Assembly: GCF_000971295.1 (NCBI RefSeq)
Contig: NZ_LANJ01000045.1
Location: 1 to 64,000, forward strand
Direction: 5' to 3'
DNA from: Devosia epidermidihirudinis
GTDB lineage: Bacteria; Pseudomonadota; Alphaproteobacteria; Rhizobiales; Devosiaceae
Length of the DNA: 64,000 nucleotides
This document shows positions 52,605 through 61,781 of this stretch, piece after piece. The notes beneath the pieces were generated by a model. It was given only the letters and a program-made list of their open reading frames with translations. It made no database searches and had not been told where the DNA came from. The translations under genes were made by a program, and so were the position numbers. The stretch's first letter is position 1; each line of letters starts with the position of its first letter.

Positions 52605-54539
52605 TCAGAGGTAATTCACGAGGCTCAGCTTGGCGATCATCGCCGTGGTCTGAAAACTCGCCTGCAGGCGGGTCTGCAGCGCCAGAATCTCCATCGCAAC
52701 AGATTCCTTGTCGACGGTTTCGACGTCGCTCAGCATGTTCTCCAGCTGCAACCGATAGCTCGTGTGGCGCGCGGTCGCACTATTGGCCGTGGATTGCGCC
52801 ACACTGAGTTCCATCGTCAGAATTTCGATGGAGCCAGCCTCGGAATTGTGGCTTTCCGACATCTGCGCCTGTTGGCGGACAGCCATGGCGTCATAACGGC
52901 CCTTGGCACTTGGATCGCTCTCAGAATAGGTCTCCACCGACAAGGACGCCATCGTGCGCATCAAGCGCAGCATGCCGGATTCATTGGCCTGGATGCCGTA
53001 GTTGACGCGCGTTGCGTCATCCACCTGTGCCGTCACCGACTGGCGCGGATTGCCTTCAGCCATCACGGCAGAGTTGGTTACCGCGACTTCGAGCGATGCG
53101 GCAAAGTTTGCCGCAGTTTCATCTGGCGTTGCACCAATGCTGAACTGCCCAGCCCCAGCTTTCCCCTGCACCGCTGTCAGCGTGACCGTGCGTGACGTAC
53201 CGTTAGGTTCGGTAAGCGTCAGCGTGACCTGATCACCGGGACCAGCATTGCTCGGCATGGAAACACTGGTGCTGCTTGGATTGGTGGCGGTGTGGCTTGT
53301 GGTAATCTGCGAGGTCGATGGAGAGATGGTAGCGCCACTGATCTGGAAGCCATATTTCGACGAACTCGGCGCGGCTTCCTGCAGGGTCACCGTGCTGTTC
53401 TCCGTCGAGATGCCCAGGCGGCCCATGCCCTGTGCCGACACAGCAGGGGTCTGCCCCGTATACCATTGCACCGTGTCGGACGACGTCGCCAAACGGAGGC
53501 CCTGCGCCGTCGCGGGATCCCCGTCGACGCGCAAGGCAGGCTCGCCGGGGCCGTTGAAGAACATTTCGGAGGCAGCGAACGTCGAGGCGGCTGCCAGGCT
53601 CGTACTGGCTTCAAATACCAGAGACTCACCGAGTGCCTTCTCAAAGTTCACCGCAGTTGCATCAGCATCGAGGCCGACAACAAACTGACCGGGGCCGGGA
53701 GGCGCATCCTCGGGCGCAATTGCGGTCAGCGTGATCTGGGTGTCCAGCCCGTCGGGCAATCCCAAGCCAATGGTGATCGTCTGGCCCGGCTTGATCTGCT
53801 CGCCCCCGGCATTGAAGGTGATCGAGTTCGTGTTGCCTGTCTGGACTGCGGGCGGCGTGACCGGTGCAGAGGCCGAGCGCGTGCCGGTATCCACCACAGT
53901 GGCAGGCGCGGTGCTGGTAACACGCAGGATCTTGAAACCGAATGGATGCTGGCCGTCTTCCGTCAGGCTGACTGAGCCGTTTGAGACTCCGGTCGTCATG
54001 CGTCCATTGCCGAGCACACCGGCATCAGCGGCCTTGCGCTCACCCACAACGGTCTTGAAACCGTCCCGGCCGCCCTGCCCTTCAAGCAGTTCGGTTGTGC
54101 TGGGCAGCGGAGCCTTGTCCGTATTGGAGCCACCGAACAGATACCGCCCCGCGACGTCGAGGTTGAGCATGGTGACGACTTCGTCGAACCGGGCATTGGA
54201 GAGCCCCGGCAGCGTCGCCATGTTGATATTGTTGGTGCCGTACTGCCCCTGGATCGAGGCGTTCCGGGCCTCGGCTTCGAGCTTGTCGAAGCGCGCCATG
54301 GTATTGTTGAGAAAACCCAGGCGCAGATTGACGGTATCGATATTGGCCGAATAGCCCTCGATCTTGTCGAGACGTGAGCGCACCGATAGCGAGACTGGCA
54401 GATCGCGCCCCATTTCGGACAGCGTGCCGGCCTTCTGCCCCGTGGCCAACTGCACCTGCAAGGCATCAAAGCGGTCGCGCATCTTGGAGATGACGCCGAA
54501 ACCGGTCTGCACTGGAAACATCGTCTTGTTGACGATCAT
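52605..54539 (-). CDS. flgL: Flagellar hook-filament junction protein FlgL, enlarged
   Basis: Hook-associated protein of the flagellin superfamily. 644 residues, about twice the usual size. N-terminal 'MIVNKTMFPVQTGFGVISKMRDRFDALQVQLATGQKAGTLSEMGRDLPVSLSVRSRLDKIEGYSANID' and C-terminal 'YDAMAVRQQAQMSESHNSEAGSIEILTMELSVAQSTANSATARHTSYRLQLENMLSDVETVDKESVAMEILALQTRLQASFQTTAMI' give the D0/D1 domains. The extra length lies at about residues 190-495 and is an internal duplication (modules with GPGQF and AGAGQF). Last gene of flgE-flgK-flgL, 11 bp after flgK. Confidence 0.9.
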   Translation of the reverse strand: MIVNKTMFPVQTGFGVISKMRDRFDALQVQLATGQKAGTLSEMGRDLPVSLSVRSRLDKIEGYSANIDTVNLRLGFLNNTMARFDKLEAEARNASIQGQYGTNNINMATLPGLSNARFDEVVTMLNLDVAGRYLFGGSNTDKAPLPSTTELLEGQGGRDGFKTVVGERKAADAGVLGNGRMTTGVSNGSVSLTEDGQHPFGFKILRVTSTAPATVVDTGTRSASAPVTPPAVQTGNTNSITFNAGGEQIKPGQTITIGLGLPDGLDTQITLTAIAPEDAPPGPGQFVVGLDADATAVNFEKALGESLVFEASTSLAAASTFAASEMFFNGPGEPALRVDGDPATAQGLRLATSSDTVQWYTGQTPAVSAQGMGRLGISTENSTVTLQEAAPSSSKYGFQISGATISPSTSQITTSHTATNPSSTSVSMPSNAGPGDQVTLTLTEPNGTSRTVTLTAVQGKAGAGQFSIGATPDETAANFAASLEVAVTNSAVMAEGNPRQSVTAQVDDATRVNYGIQANESGMLRLMRTMASLSVETYSESDPSAKGRYDAMAVRQQAQMSESHNSEAGSIEILTMELSVAQSTANSATARHTSYRLQLENMLSDVETVDKESVAMEILALQTRLQASFQTTAMIAKLSLVNYL

Positions 54540-54550
54540 GTCACTAATCC

Positions 54551-56386
54551 TCAGGTCGCACGGTAGAGGGCGTCGAGCAGTTCCTTGACCACCGACACGA
54601 TGCGGGCATTTGCGGCATAGGCGTTTTGCAACTCCATCAGCCGCGCCATCTCTTCATTGACGTTGACGCCGTAATTCGACTCCATCTGATCAACGATGGT
54701 GTTCAGCGTTAGTTGGCGGTCTTCAAACTTGGTGAGCGCCGAGCCGATCGACGCCCCCTGAAAGCCGATCACCTGGCCGACAACCTCACTGAGACTGCCG
54801 CTCAGCTGGAACTTGCCGCTATTCGCCGCCGGGCTACCGCCCGATACGAACTTCATGTCCTTGAGCTGGGCGATCAGGAAATTTGCGCGATCAGCATCAC
54901 CCAGGGTCGCGCTCTGCTCATGCTGAACCAGCAGCCGATTGTCCGCCAGAATTGCAGAGTTGATCGAAATGCGAGCCGCAAAACCCTGCTTCTGTGGCGG
55001 GTTGCCGTTGATGCTGTTGGTGTAGTTGGCATTGCTCTGGTCAACAAACAGGTTGAAGCCCAGACCGTCACCCTGCAGCGCAGTGGACGTACTGCGCGAC
55101 ACCGCCGACTTGACGTCAGTGCGTCCTGTGGCGCCGTCATCGAGAATGCGCAAATTGCCAGCCGTCGCCGCGATATCAAGACCGGGAAAAAGCCCCGCCA
55201 GCGTGGTCTGGACGGCGGCGGGATCCCCGGCCAGATCAAGCGTAACAACCTGCTGACCCGTTGCGTCGAAATAGGCGGGCGCCGGAGGCCCGTTGATCAG
55301 GCGAACGCGCTTGTCGACCCCGTTCTCCGAATAGGTGAACAGTACATCATTGCCTGGCTGCAGCTTGGTCAGATCGATGTCAAAACCATTGCTGACGCCA
55401 TCGCTGTATGGCTTGCCGTTGGCGGGGTTCGTCGAGAATGCCAAAGCGAGGCCAGACGCGATCTCGTCGAGCTGGTCCTGTGCTTCAACAAGGGTTTTGT
55501 CGCGCAGCGTCAACAGGCCGCCGAGTTCCCCGCCCTGGATGACACCCTGTGCCACCAGGTCGATGGTCAAACCCGACGGCGTCGTGAGTGTCAGCTGTCC
55601 GACGCGCGTTTTGGACGCGTCCGGATCAAAGGTCGAATTTGGCGACAGATTGCCGGCGCTGGAGAAGGAGAACCGCGACACGCCCTGGTCGAGCAAGCCA
55701 ACGCCTGACCGGGTCATCAGCGCCACGGTGCCATTGGGGCGATAGTCGGCATTCACGTCGATGATCTCGGCAACGGACGAGACCAGGCGATCGCGCTGGT
55801 CGAGCAGCGCTGCCCGCGCGCCATCGGTCATGCCAAGGTCCATCAGACGGCCATTCACTTCCGATAGGGAATTGAGCATGCCGTTGAGGTTGTTGACGTT
55901 GGTGGCAATCTGGCCTTCGGCTTCCTGACGAAGCTCCTGAATGGAGCCCGACAGCCGATTGAGCGTCTCGGCCATGTTCTGCGCCTGCTGCACTGCCTGT
56001 GCGCGGACGGTGTAATCGTCAGGGCTAGTCGCCAGCCCCTGCAGGGAGTTCTGCAGCTTGCCAAGCAGGGTATCCAGCGACCCGGCAGAGCCCGGCTTGC
56101 CAAGAAAACTCTGAAGGCGGTTCAGGTAGCTCGCCTGCACACTGGAGTTGGCCGTGTCAGAGACCTGACGGGTGTAATAGGTCTGCAGGCTTGTATTGAA
56201 CGCGCGGTCAGTACCGACCTCGCGCGCATAGGAACCTGTTTGCGAATTGTAGTCGACGACGTTGAGGGCCTGCCGGTGATAGCCCGGCGTGCCCGAGTTC
56301 GCGACGTTGCGGCTCAGGATATCAATGGATGCCTGATTGACCCGCAGGCCGGACACAGCATTGGTGAGTGACGTCGTCAAACCCAT
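54551..56386 (-). CDS. flgK: Flagellar hook-associated protein FlgK
   Basis: Hook-filament junction protein, 611 residues. 'MGLTTSLTNAVSGLRVNQASIDILSRNVANSGTPGYHRQALNVVDYNSQTGSYAREVGTDRAFNTSLQTYYTRQVSDTANSSVQASYLNRLQSFLGKPGSAGSLD' and the end 'VNEEMARLMELQNAYAANARIVSVVKELLDALYRAT' are typical. It is probably chaperoned by the FlgN-like protein encoded at 49043. 65 bp after flgE, no promoter seen in the gap. Confidence 0.95.
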   Translation of the reverse strand: MGLTTSLTNAVSGLRVNQASIDILSRNVANSGTPGYHRQALNVVDYNSQTGSYAREVGTDRAFNTSLQTYYTRQVSDTANSSVQASYLNRLQSFLGKPGSAGSLDTLLGKLQNSLQGLATSPDDYTVRAQAVQQAQNMAETLNRLSGSIQELRQEAEGQIATNVNNLNGMLNSLSEVNGRLMDLGMTDGARAALLDQRDRLVSSVAEIIDVNADYRPNGTVALMTRSGVGLLDQGVSRFSFSSAGNLSPNSTFDPDASKTRVGQLTLTTPSGLTIDLVAQGVIQGGELGGLLTLRDKTLVEAQDQLDEIASGLALAFSTNPANGKPYSDGVSNGFDIDLTKLQPGNDVLFTYSENGVDKRVRLINGPPAPAYFDATGQQVVTLDLAGDPAAVQTTLAGLFPGLDIAATAGNLRILDDGATGRTDVKSAVSRSTSTALQGDGLGFNLFVDQSNANYTNSINGNPPQKQGFAARISINSAILADNRLLVQHEQSATLGDADRANFLIAQLKDMKFVSGGSPAANSGKFQLSGSLSEVVGQVIGFQGASIGSALTKFEDRQLTLNTIVDQMESNYGVNVNEEMARLMELQNAYAANARIVSVVKELLDALYRAT

Positions 56387-56451
56387 CTTGGGCTCCCTAC
56401 AAAAGGATCAGGCTCGAGGCACCGCCTCGAACCCAGTTCTTGGACCCCGCC

Positions 56452-58185
56452 TTAGCGGATCATGTTGAGGGCTTCCTGCAGCATCTTGTCGGCCGCACTG
56501 ACGATACGCGTGCCTGCCGCATAGGCCTGCTGGGTCACGATCAGCTTGGTGAATTCATCGGAGATGTCGGTGTTCGAAGCTTCCAGAGCCCCGCCGATGA
56601 TGCCACCGCCAGAGAGATCGACAATCGCCTCACCTGACTCGGACGTGCTCGCAAACACGCCGCCGTCCAGGCGCTTGAGCTGATTTACGGCGTTGAATTC
56701 CGCAGTCACAACCTGCGCCATATCCATGCGTTCGCCGTTGGAATAAGTCGCAACGACCCGGCCATTATCATTGATGGCCACCGAGACGAACTCACCCGCG
56801 CTGTAACCGTTCTGGTTGACCTTTGCGCTAACGGTGCCGTTGACGTCGGCAAACTGCGTCATGCCAACAGTTTCATGGCGGAGTTCGACGTTACCGATTG
56901 TCACGCCGTTGACCTTGAGACCTGTGATCGTTGTTGCGGCAAACGAGGGATCCAAGGAGCCGTTTGAGGCAAACTTGTAGTCCTGATTGACACGAGTCCA
57001 CATGGTGTCGCCGCCCGTAGCAGACGAGTCCGACATGTAGTAGAGGGCCCAAACCTCCTCGCCGCCGGAGGCCGCGCTGTCGACCTTCGCCCAGCGCATC
57101 TGCACGGCAGCTGGCGCACCATTTTCCGCGAATACGGTGATCGCACCACCGGCGATAGACCCGGCACGGAAGTTGACGTCATCAGCGCCAGAGATCGTTG
57201 CGGGCGCGACGGCCGCGGTGCGGGTAGCAGTTCCGTTCAGGCCCGACGTATTCGACCCGCTAATCGTCAGATTGTTGACGCGGTTGTTGCCGAGCGAAGC
57301 TTCGATGGCATTCCCTGTCAGCCCGACATTGGCAGATGCGAATGCCGATTTGCCGGAGCCCCGCAGGAGAGACTGCACACTTGCCAGCACGTCTTCAACC
57401 GTAGCGCCGCCATCAACCTGCACCTGCCCAGGACCTGCTGGACCCGCAACAAAGCTTACAGTGAAAGTCTGTGCTGGCGTGGTGTTGCTGGTGAACGTCA
57501 TATCTGTACCAGCCGCGAACCCGTTGCTGGCTGCTGGATCGGTTGGCCCAGAAACAGCATTGCCCGCCCGCTTCGCTGGAGCTCCACCATTGGCGCCAGC
57601 ATTGAGCAGCTCGCTGTTTGGCGTGGAAGCATTGTACGCCGATGTCTTTGGCATCTGCGGCAGGTTTGCCTGATAGTTGATGCGCGTGGTCTGCTGGGCC
57701 GGCAGGAAGCTGTTGGAAAGCTTGATAACCTCAGGAACTGAGCCGGACACGTTGCCAGTCTTCGGATCGATCGGCAGACCCTTCAGGTAGTAGCCAGCGC
57801 CATTGACCAGCATGCCGTCCTTGTCGATCTGAAAATCGCCGCGACGGGTATAGAAATTGGTACCAGCAAACACCGAATTCCCGTCCGACTGGCCGATTTT
57901 AGGCTCAACAATGAAGAAGCCATTGGAATTCAGAGCAACGAAAGTCTCGTTCGACACCGTCTTGATATCGCCCTGAACTTCATTGGTGCCGCGCGACTGC
58001 GCCATGACGGCCCCGGGCACCTGACGCGACAGAGGCGCATCGGGGATCAGATCGAGAAAATCCGTCTCAATCCGCTTGTAACCAGTGGTCTGCGAATTGG
58101 CGATATTGCCCGAGATATTCTCGAGCGCGTGCGACTGGGCCCGCAAGCCAGTCACCGCAGCGGAAAGAGCGCCATAAATGCCCAT
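56452..58185 (-). CDS. flgE: Flagellar hook protein FlgE
   Basis: Hook subunit, 577 residues. 'MGIYGALSAAVTGLRAQSHALENISGNIANSQTTGYKRIETDFLDLIPD' and the end 'ALEASNTDISDEFTKLIVTQQAYAAGTRIVSAADKMLQEALNMIR' are the conserved rod-hook helices. Residues about 225-300 (DMTFTSNTTPAQTFTVSFVAGPAGPGQVQVDGG and following) form an extra domain that resembles the duplicated FlgL modules. It leads flgE-flgK-flgL from a near-perfect sigma-54 promoter at 58239-58256. Confidence 0.95.
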   Translation of the reverse strand: MGIYGALSAAVTGLRAQSHALENISGNIANSQTTGYKRIETDFLDLIPDAPLSRQVPGAVMAQSRGTNEVQGDIKTVSNETFVALNSNGFFIVEPKIGQSDGNSVFAGTNFYTRRGDFQIDKDGMLVNGAGYYLKGLPIDPKTGNVSGSVPEVIKLSNSFLPAQQTTRINYQANLPQMPKTSAYNASTPNSELLNAGANGGAPAKRAGNAVSGPTDPAASNGFAAGTDMTFTSNTTPAQTFTVSFVAGPAGPGQVQVDGGATVEDVLASVQSLLRGSGKSAFASANVGLTGNAIEASLGNNRVNNLTISGSNTSGLNGTATRTAAVAPATISGADDVNFRAGSIAGGAITVFAENGAPAAVQMRWAKVDSAASGGEEVWALYYMSDSSATGGDTMWTRVNQDYKFASNGSLDPSFAATTITGLKVNGVTIGNVELRHETVGMTQFADVNGTVSAKVNQNGYSAGEFVSVAINDNGRVVATYSNGERMDMAQVVTAEFNAVNQLKRLDGGVFASTSESGEAIVDLSGGGIIGGALEASNTDISDEFTKLIVTQQAYAAGTRIVSAADKMLQEALNMIR

Positions 58186-58238
58186 CTGAAACTCCGTAAG
58201 CCCTTTTCGCGCCTCAGGACGCGTTCAGGCCTCATCAA

Positions 58239-58256
58239 TGCAAACATAGTGCCAAC
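58239..58256 (-). promoter_or_regulatory. Sigma-54 type promoter for flgE-flgK-flgL
   Basis: On minus TTGGCACTATGTTTGCA: GG (58253-58252) and GC (58241-58240) with the exact 10-bp gap, and both -24 (TTGGCAC) and -12 (TTGCA) elements match the consensus. 54 bp before the flgE ATG. Confidence 0.8.
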
Positions 58257-58339
58257 TGCACTACGCATTGATTTTGCTTACATTTTTCTCCGACACGCAC
58301 TAGATTAAGGCAGCATCCCGGCAAATGAGTCCGAGTTCG

Positions 58340-58354
58340 CGGCAGATTTTGCCG
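58340..58354. promoter_or_regulatory. FlbD-like dyad upstream of flgE
   Basis: CGGCA-GATTT-TGCCG, a perfect dyad about 85-100 bp upstream of the flgE sigma-54 promoter and 61 bp before the divergent ATPase gene. Confidence 0.55.
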
Positions 58355-58414
58355 CCTGCTTGTCTGCGCGGGGCATCTGTTCTAAACGCAAGAGCGCTAT
58401 TTCCGAGGCAGTCG

Positions 58415-59281
58415 ATGCTGTTCAAGTCCGCCGATGAGTTTGTCAAAGCCCCCCGCCGCGCGGTGACCGTGTTCGGCATGGCTGGCGTTGGCAAAACACG
58501 GCTGTCCAACATGCTGCGCGCCAGCAAGTGGTTCCACTACTCGGCGGATTACCGCATCGGCACGCGCTATATGGGCGAATACATCGTCGACAACTTCAAG
58601 CGCGAAGCCATGAAGGTGCCGTTCCTGGCCGAACTTCTGCGTTCGGACTCGATCTACCTGTCGTCCAATATCACCTTCGACAATCTCGACCCGCTGTCGA
58701 CCTACCTGGGCACGCCCGGCAATCCCGAGAGGGGTGGCCTGCCGCTGGCCGAGTATCAGCGTCGTCAGGACCAGCATCGCGTTGCCGAACTGGCAGCTCT
58801 GCAGGATGTTCCGTATTTTATTGACCGCGCCAAAGCGCTCTATGATTACGATGACTTTATCGCAGATACCGGTGGCTCCTTGATCGAGGTGATCGACCAC
58901 AACGATCCCGAAGACCCGGTGATCAAGACGCTGACGGCGTCGACCGCCCTGCTCTACATTCGCGGCACCGACAAAGATGCCAGCGAGCTGGTACGGCGCT
59001 TTAAGAAGAGCCCCAAACCGATGTATTATCAGCCGCACTTTCTCGTTGAGAAGTGGGCGGAGTACAAGGCGTTGAATAAGATCGCCGAGGATTGCGACGT
59101 CGACCCGGCCGGGTTTGGCGCCTGGGGCTTTGAAGCACTGCTTCATGACCGTCTGCCGCGTTATCAGGCGCTGGCAGACAAATTCGGCTATGTGGTCGAG
59201 GCATCGGACCTGGCAATGGTTCGCGATGGTGATGAGTTCGTCGATCTAATGGCTGCTGCGATCGAGAAGCGAATGCGATAG
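58415..59281 (+). CDS. P-loop ATPase of unknown function
   Basis: A 288-residue soluble protein with a Walker A motif FGMAGVGKTRLS at about residues 20-31 and a kinase-like layout (small P-loop domain, then YRIGTRYMGEYIVDNFKREAM and an IDHNDPEDPVIKTL segment). It matches a conserved alphaproteobacterial protein usually annotated only as an ATPase; I cannot assign a substrate. ATG 58415 follows GAGGC. An upstream in-frame start at 58325 would overlap the FlbD-like dyad. It is divergent from flgE and might share its control. Confidence 0.75.
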   Translation: MLFKSADEFVKAPRRAVTVFGMAGVGKTRLSNMLRASKWFHYSADYRIGTRYMGEYIVDNFKREAMKVPFLAELLRSDSIYLSSNITFDNLDPLSTYLGTPGNPERGGLPLAEYQRRQDQHRVAELAALQDVPYFIDRAKALYDYDDFIADTGGSLIEVIDHNDPEDPVIKTLTASTALLYIRGTDKDASELVRRFKKSPKPMYYQPHFLVEKWAEYKALNKIAEDCDVDPAGFGAWGFEALLHDRLPRYQALADKFGYVVEASDLAMVRDGDEFVDLMAAAIEKRMR

Positions 59282-59348
59282 CGCGCCTCCTCCGTGGAGA
59301 CGCGCCCGCCTGAATCGCTTTCCCATCATTGCTGCCCAAGGGGCTGAT

Positions 59349-60260
59349 ATGCCTATTCGAATTCCAGACGACCTGCCTGCCCGCAAGACCCTCGAGGACG
59401 AGGGCGTTTATGTGATGGATTCTGCGCGCGCAGCGCGACAGGACATCCGCCCGCTCGAAATCGGCCTGCTGAACCTGATGCCCAATAAGGAGCGGACGGA
59501 AACCCAGTTCACGCGCCTCATCGGCTCGACCCCACTGCAGGTGGACCTGACGCTGGTGCGCATCACTGATCACCAGTCCAAGCACACGTCCGAGGATTAC
59601 CTGAAGAGCTTCTACAAGACCTGGGAAGAGGTTCGGGAAAAGAAGTTCGACGGCTTCATCGTCACCGGTGCGCCCATCGCCAACATTCCTTTCGAGGAAG
59701 TGCGCTACTGGCCGGAGATGATCGAGATCATGAACTGGACGCAGACCAATGTGCACCACACCATGTTCATCTGCTGGGGCGCACAGGCTGCGCTGCACCA
59801 CTTCCACGGCACCAAGCGCTACCGCATGCCCGAAAAGGCCTTTGGCGTGTTCCGCCACCAGGTGAAGAACCCGCGCTCGCCATTCCTGCGCGGCTTCTCC
59901 GACAGCCCGATGATCCCGGTGTCGCGCTACAATGATATCGACCGCACAACGATCGGCAACGATCTCGAGGTGCTGATCGACAATGCCGAGGTCGGCGTGT
60001 CCATGCTGGGCGACGAGAACCACCGCGCGGTGCATTTCCTCAATCATCTGGAATACGACAACCGCTCGCTGGCCGACGAATATGAGCGGGACGTCAAGGC
60101 GGGCCTCAACACGCCGCCACCGGCGAACCTGTTTCCCAACGGCGACGTAACCGCCCAGCCGGAGAACCGCTGGCGCAGCCACGCCCACTTGTTGTTCCAG
60201 AACTGGATCAACGAAATCTACCAGACCACGCCCTACGATCTGAACAAGATCGGCGCATAA
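59349..60260 (+). CDS. metA: Homoserine O-acyltransferase MetA
   Basis: First committed step of methionine synthesis: acylation of homoserine. 303 residues; 'LGLLNLMPNKERTETQFTRLIGSTPLQVDLTLVRI'-like region (here IGLLNLMPNKERTETQFTR), nucleophile Cys in MFICWGAQAALHHF, and GVFRHQVKNPRSPFLRGF with the catalytic His. The residue matching E. coli Gly111 (acyl-CoA specificity) appears to be Ala (TGAPIANIPF), not the Glu of known acetyl-CoA enzymes, so the donor is left open. No SAM-II riboswitch is visible upstream. Confidence 0.94.
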   Translation: MPIRIPDDLPARKTLEDEGVYVMDSARAARQDIRPLEIGLLNLMPNKERTETQFTRLIGSTPLQVDLTLVRITDHQSKHTSEDYLKSFYKTWEEVREKKFDGFIVTGAPIANIPFEEVRYWPEMIEIMNWTQTNVHHTMFICWGAQAALHHFHGTKRYRMPEKAFGVFRHQVKNPRSPFLRGFSDSPMIPVSRYNDIDRTTIGNDLEVLIDNAEVGVSMLGDENHRAVHFLNHLEYDNRSLADEYERDVKAGLNTPPPANLFPNGDVTAQPENRWRSHAHLLFQNWINEIYQTTPYDLNKIGA

Positions 60261-60265
60261 GCAAC

Positions 60266-60291
60266 TGGCCGCCCTTGCATTGGGGCGGCCA
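60266..60291 (+). terminator. GC-rich hairpin after metA
   Basis: TGGCCGCCC (60266-60274) with GGGCGGCCA (60283-60291). There is no T-run after it, so it may be only a weak terminator or an mRNA 3' stabiliser. Confidence 0.45.
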
Positions 60292-60329
60292 AGCCCTACC
60301 TTGTGCGAAACGAGTTAGGGAACAGCGGC

Positions 60330-61781
60330 TTGGCACAATCTCCGACAACCGTGGTCGATGAACTGGGCATTGCCCTGTCCAATCTGGCCGATGCGGCAAC
60401 CGGTGCCATAACGCCAACCATTCGCCTCGGCGTGACCGGCCTCAGCCGCGCCGGCAAAACCATCTTCATCACGGCTCTGGTGCATAACCTACTGACAGGC
60501 GGTCGCCTCCCCGGCTTTGCGCCGTTGGCTGAGGGCCGACTGATCGGCGCGAAACTGGCCGAATATCCGGACGCGACCATTCCGCGCTTTGCCTATGAGC
60601 AGCATTTGGCTGCGCTGACCGGCAAGGCGCCGCATTGGCCGGAAAGCACGCGGCGCATTTCCCAGCTGCGTGTCGTGCTGAAGTTCCAGTCCAAGAAGTG
60701 GTATTCCGGCATGACCGGACCATCCACGCTCAACCTCGATATCGTCGATTACCCCGGCGAATGGCTGCTGGATCTGCCGCTGCTAGGCCTGAGCTTTGCC
60801 GAATGGAGCGTACAGGCGCTGGACCGCGCTGACCGCCCCGGTTCGGGCAAGGAGGCCGGTCCGTTCCTCGATCTGTTGACCGAGATCGATCCACTTAAAG
60901 ACGCCAATGACGTCGATGCGGAACGCCTCGCTGCAGCCTTCACCGAATATCTGCGCCGCAGCCGCGAACATGGCGCGCTGTCGACCCTGCCACCGGGGCG
61001 CTTTCTGCTGCCAGGCGACCTCGAGGGCTCTCCCGCACTGACATTCGCGCCGCTGCCGCCCCAGCGTCAGGCCGTGCGCGGCACGAGCCTCTATGCCATG
61101 CTGGAAAGCCGCTACGAGGCCTATAAGGATCGGATCGTCCGTCCATTCTTTCGGGATCACTTCGCGCGGCTGGATCGTCAGATCGTGCTGGTGGATACCC
61201 TGCGGGCCCTTAATGCAGGGCCAGCGGCCGTCGCCGATCTTGAAACGGCGTTGACCGCCGTGCTCGGCTGCTTCCGGCAGGGCGAAACCAATCCGTTGCT
61301 GCGTCCCTTTGTACGCCGGATTGATCGCATCCTGTTTGCCGCGACCAAGGCCGATCATGTGCACCACACCAGCCATGACCGCCTCGAAGCTATCCTCAAC
61401 CGTCTTGTCGCCAGCGCTTCCAAGCGCGCGCGCTTTGCCGGGGCCGAGACCCGCTCGATTGCACTGGCGGGGATAAGGGCGACGCGCGAAGGCACAATCA
61501 GCGAGGCCGGCCAAACCTTGCCGACCATCATCGGCACGCCAATGGCAGGTGAAACGCTGGATGGCGTCAGCTACGACGGCAAAACTGAAATTGCGTTGTT
61601 TCCCGGCGACTTGCCTGAGCGCCCGGATTCGTTGTTTGAGGACGGCACGCCTGTCGCGCTGAACTTCCTGCGCTTCACCCCGCCGCAAAAGCTGGAGCTC
61701 AACGCGGCGGGTGACGTTGTCCTGCCCCACATCCGCTTTGATCGTGCCCTCGATTATCTGATCGGAGACCGGCTCGCATGA
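60330..61781 (+). CDS. YcjX family P-loop GTPase-like protein
   Basis: A 483-residue protein of the YcjX/DUF463 family: P-loop 'IRLGVTGLSRAGKTIFITALVHNLLTGGRLPGF', 'NLDIVDYPGEWLLDLPLLGLSFAEWS' (switch-like DxxG) and 'RILFAATKADHVHHTSHDRLEAILNRLV' (TKAD, a NKxD-like base motif). The family is a Ras-like nucleotide hydrolase linked to stress responses. A TTG at 60330 is chosen (AGGGAA upstream); a GTG at 60303 would add nine residues. It overlaps the ycjF-like gene by four bases. Confidence 0.88.
   Translation: MAQSPTTVVDELGIALSNLADAATGAITPTIRLGVTGLSRAGKTIFITALVHNLLTGGRLPGFAPLAEGRLIGAKLAEYPDATIPRFAYEQHLAALTGKAPHWPESTRRISQLRVVLKFQSKKWYSGMTGPSTLNLDIVDYPGEWLLDLPLLGLSFAEWSVQALDRADRPGSGKEAGPFLDLLTEIDPLKDANDVDAERLAAAFTEYLRRSREHGALSTLPPGRFLLPGDLEGSPALTFAPLPPQRQAVRGTSLYAMLESRYEAYKDRIVRPFFRDHFARLDRQIVLVDTLRALNAGPAAVADLETALTAVLGCFRQGETNPLLRPFVRRIDRILFAATKADHVHHTSHDRLEAILNRLVASASKRARFAGAETRSIALAGIRATREGTISEAGQTLPTIIGTPMAGETLDGVSYDGKTEIALFPGDLPERPDSLFEDGTPVALNFLRFTPPQKLELNAAGDVVLPHIRFDRALDYLIGDRLA

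Noticed and set aside
59282..59348. SAM-II type riboswitch upstream of metA
   Set aside because: Looked for because it is common before metA in alphaproteobacteria. The 67-bp gap has only a GC-rich hairpin and lacks the conserved SAM-II core.
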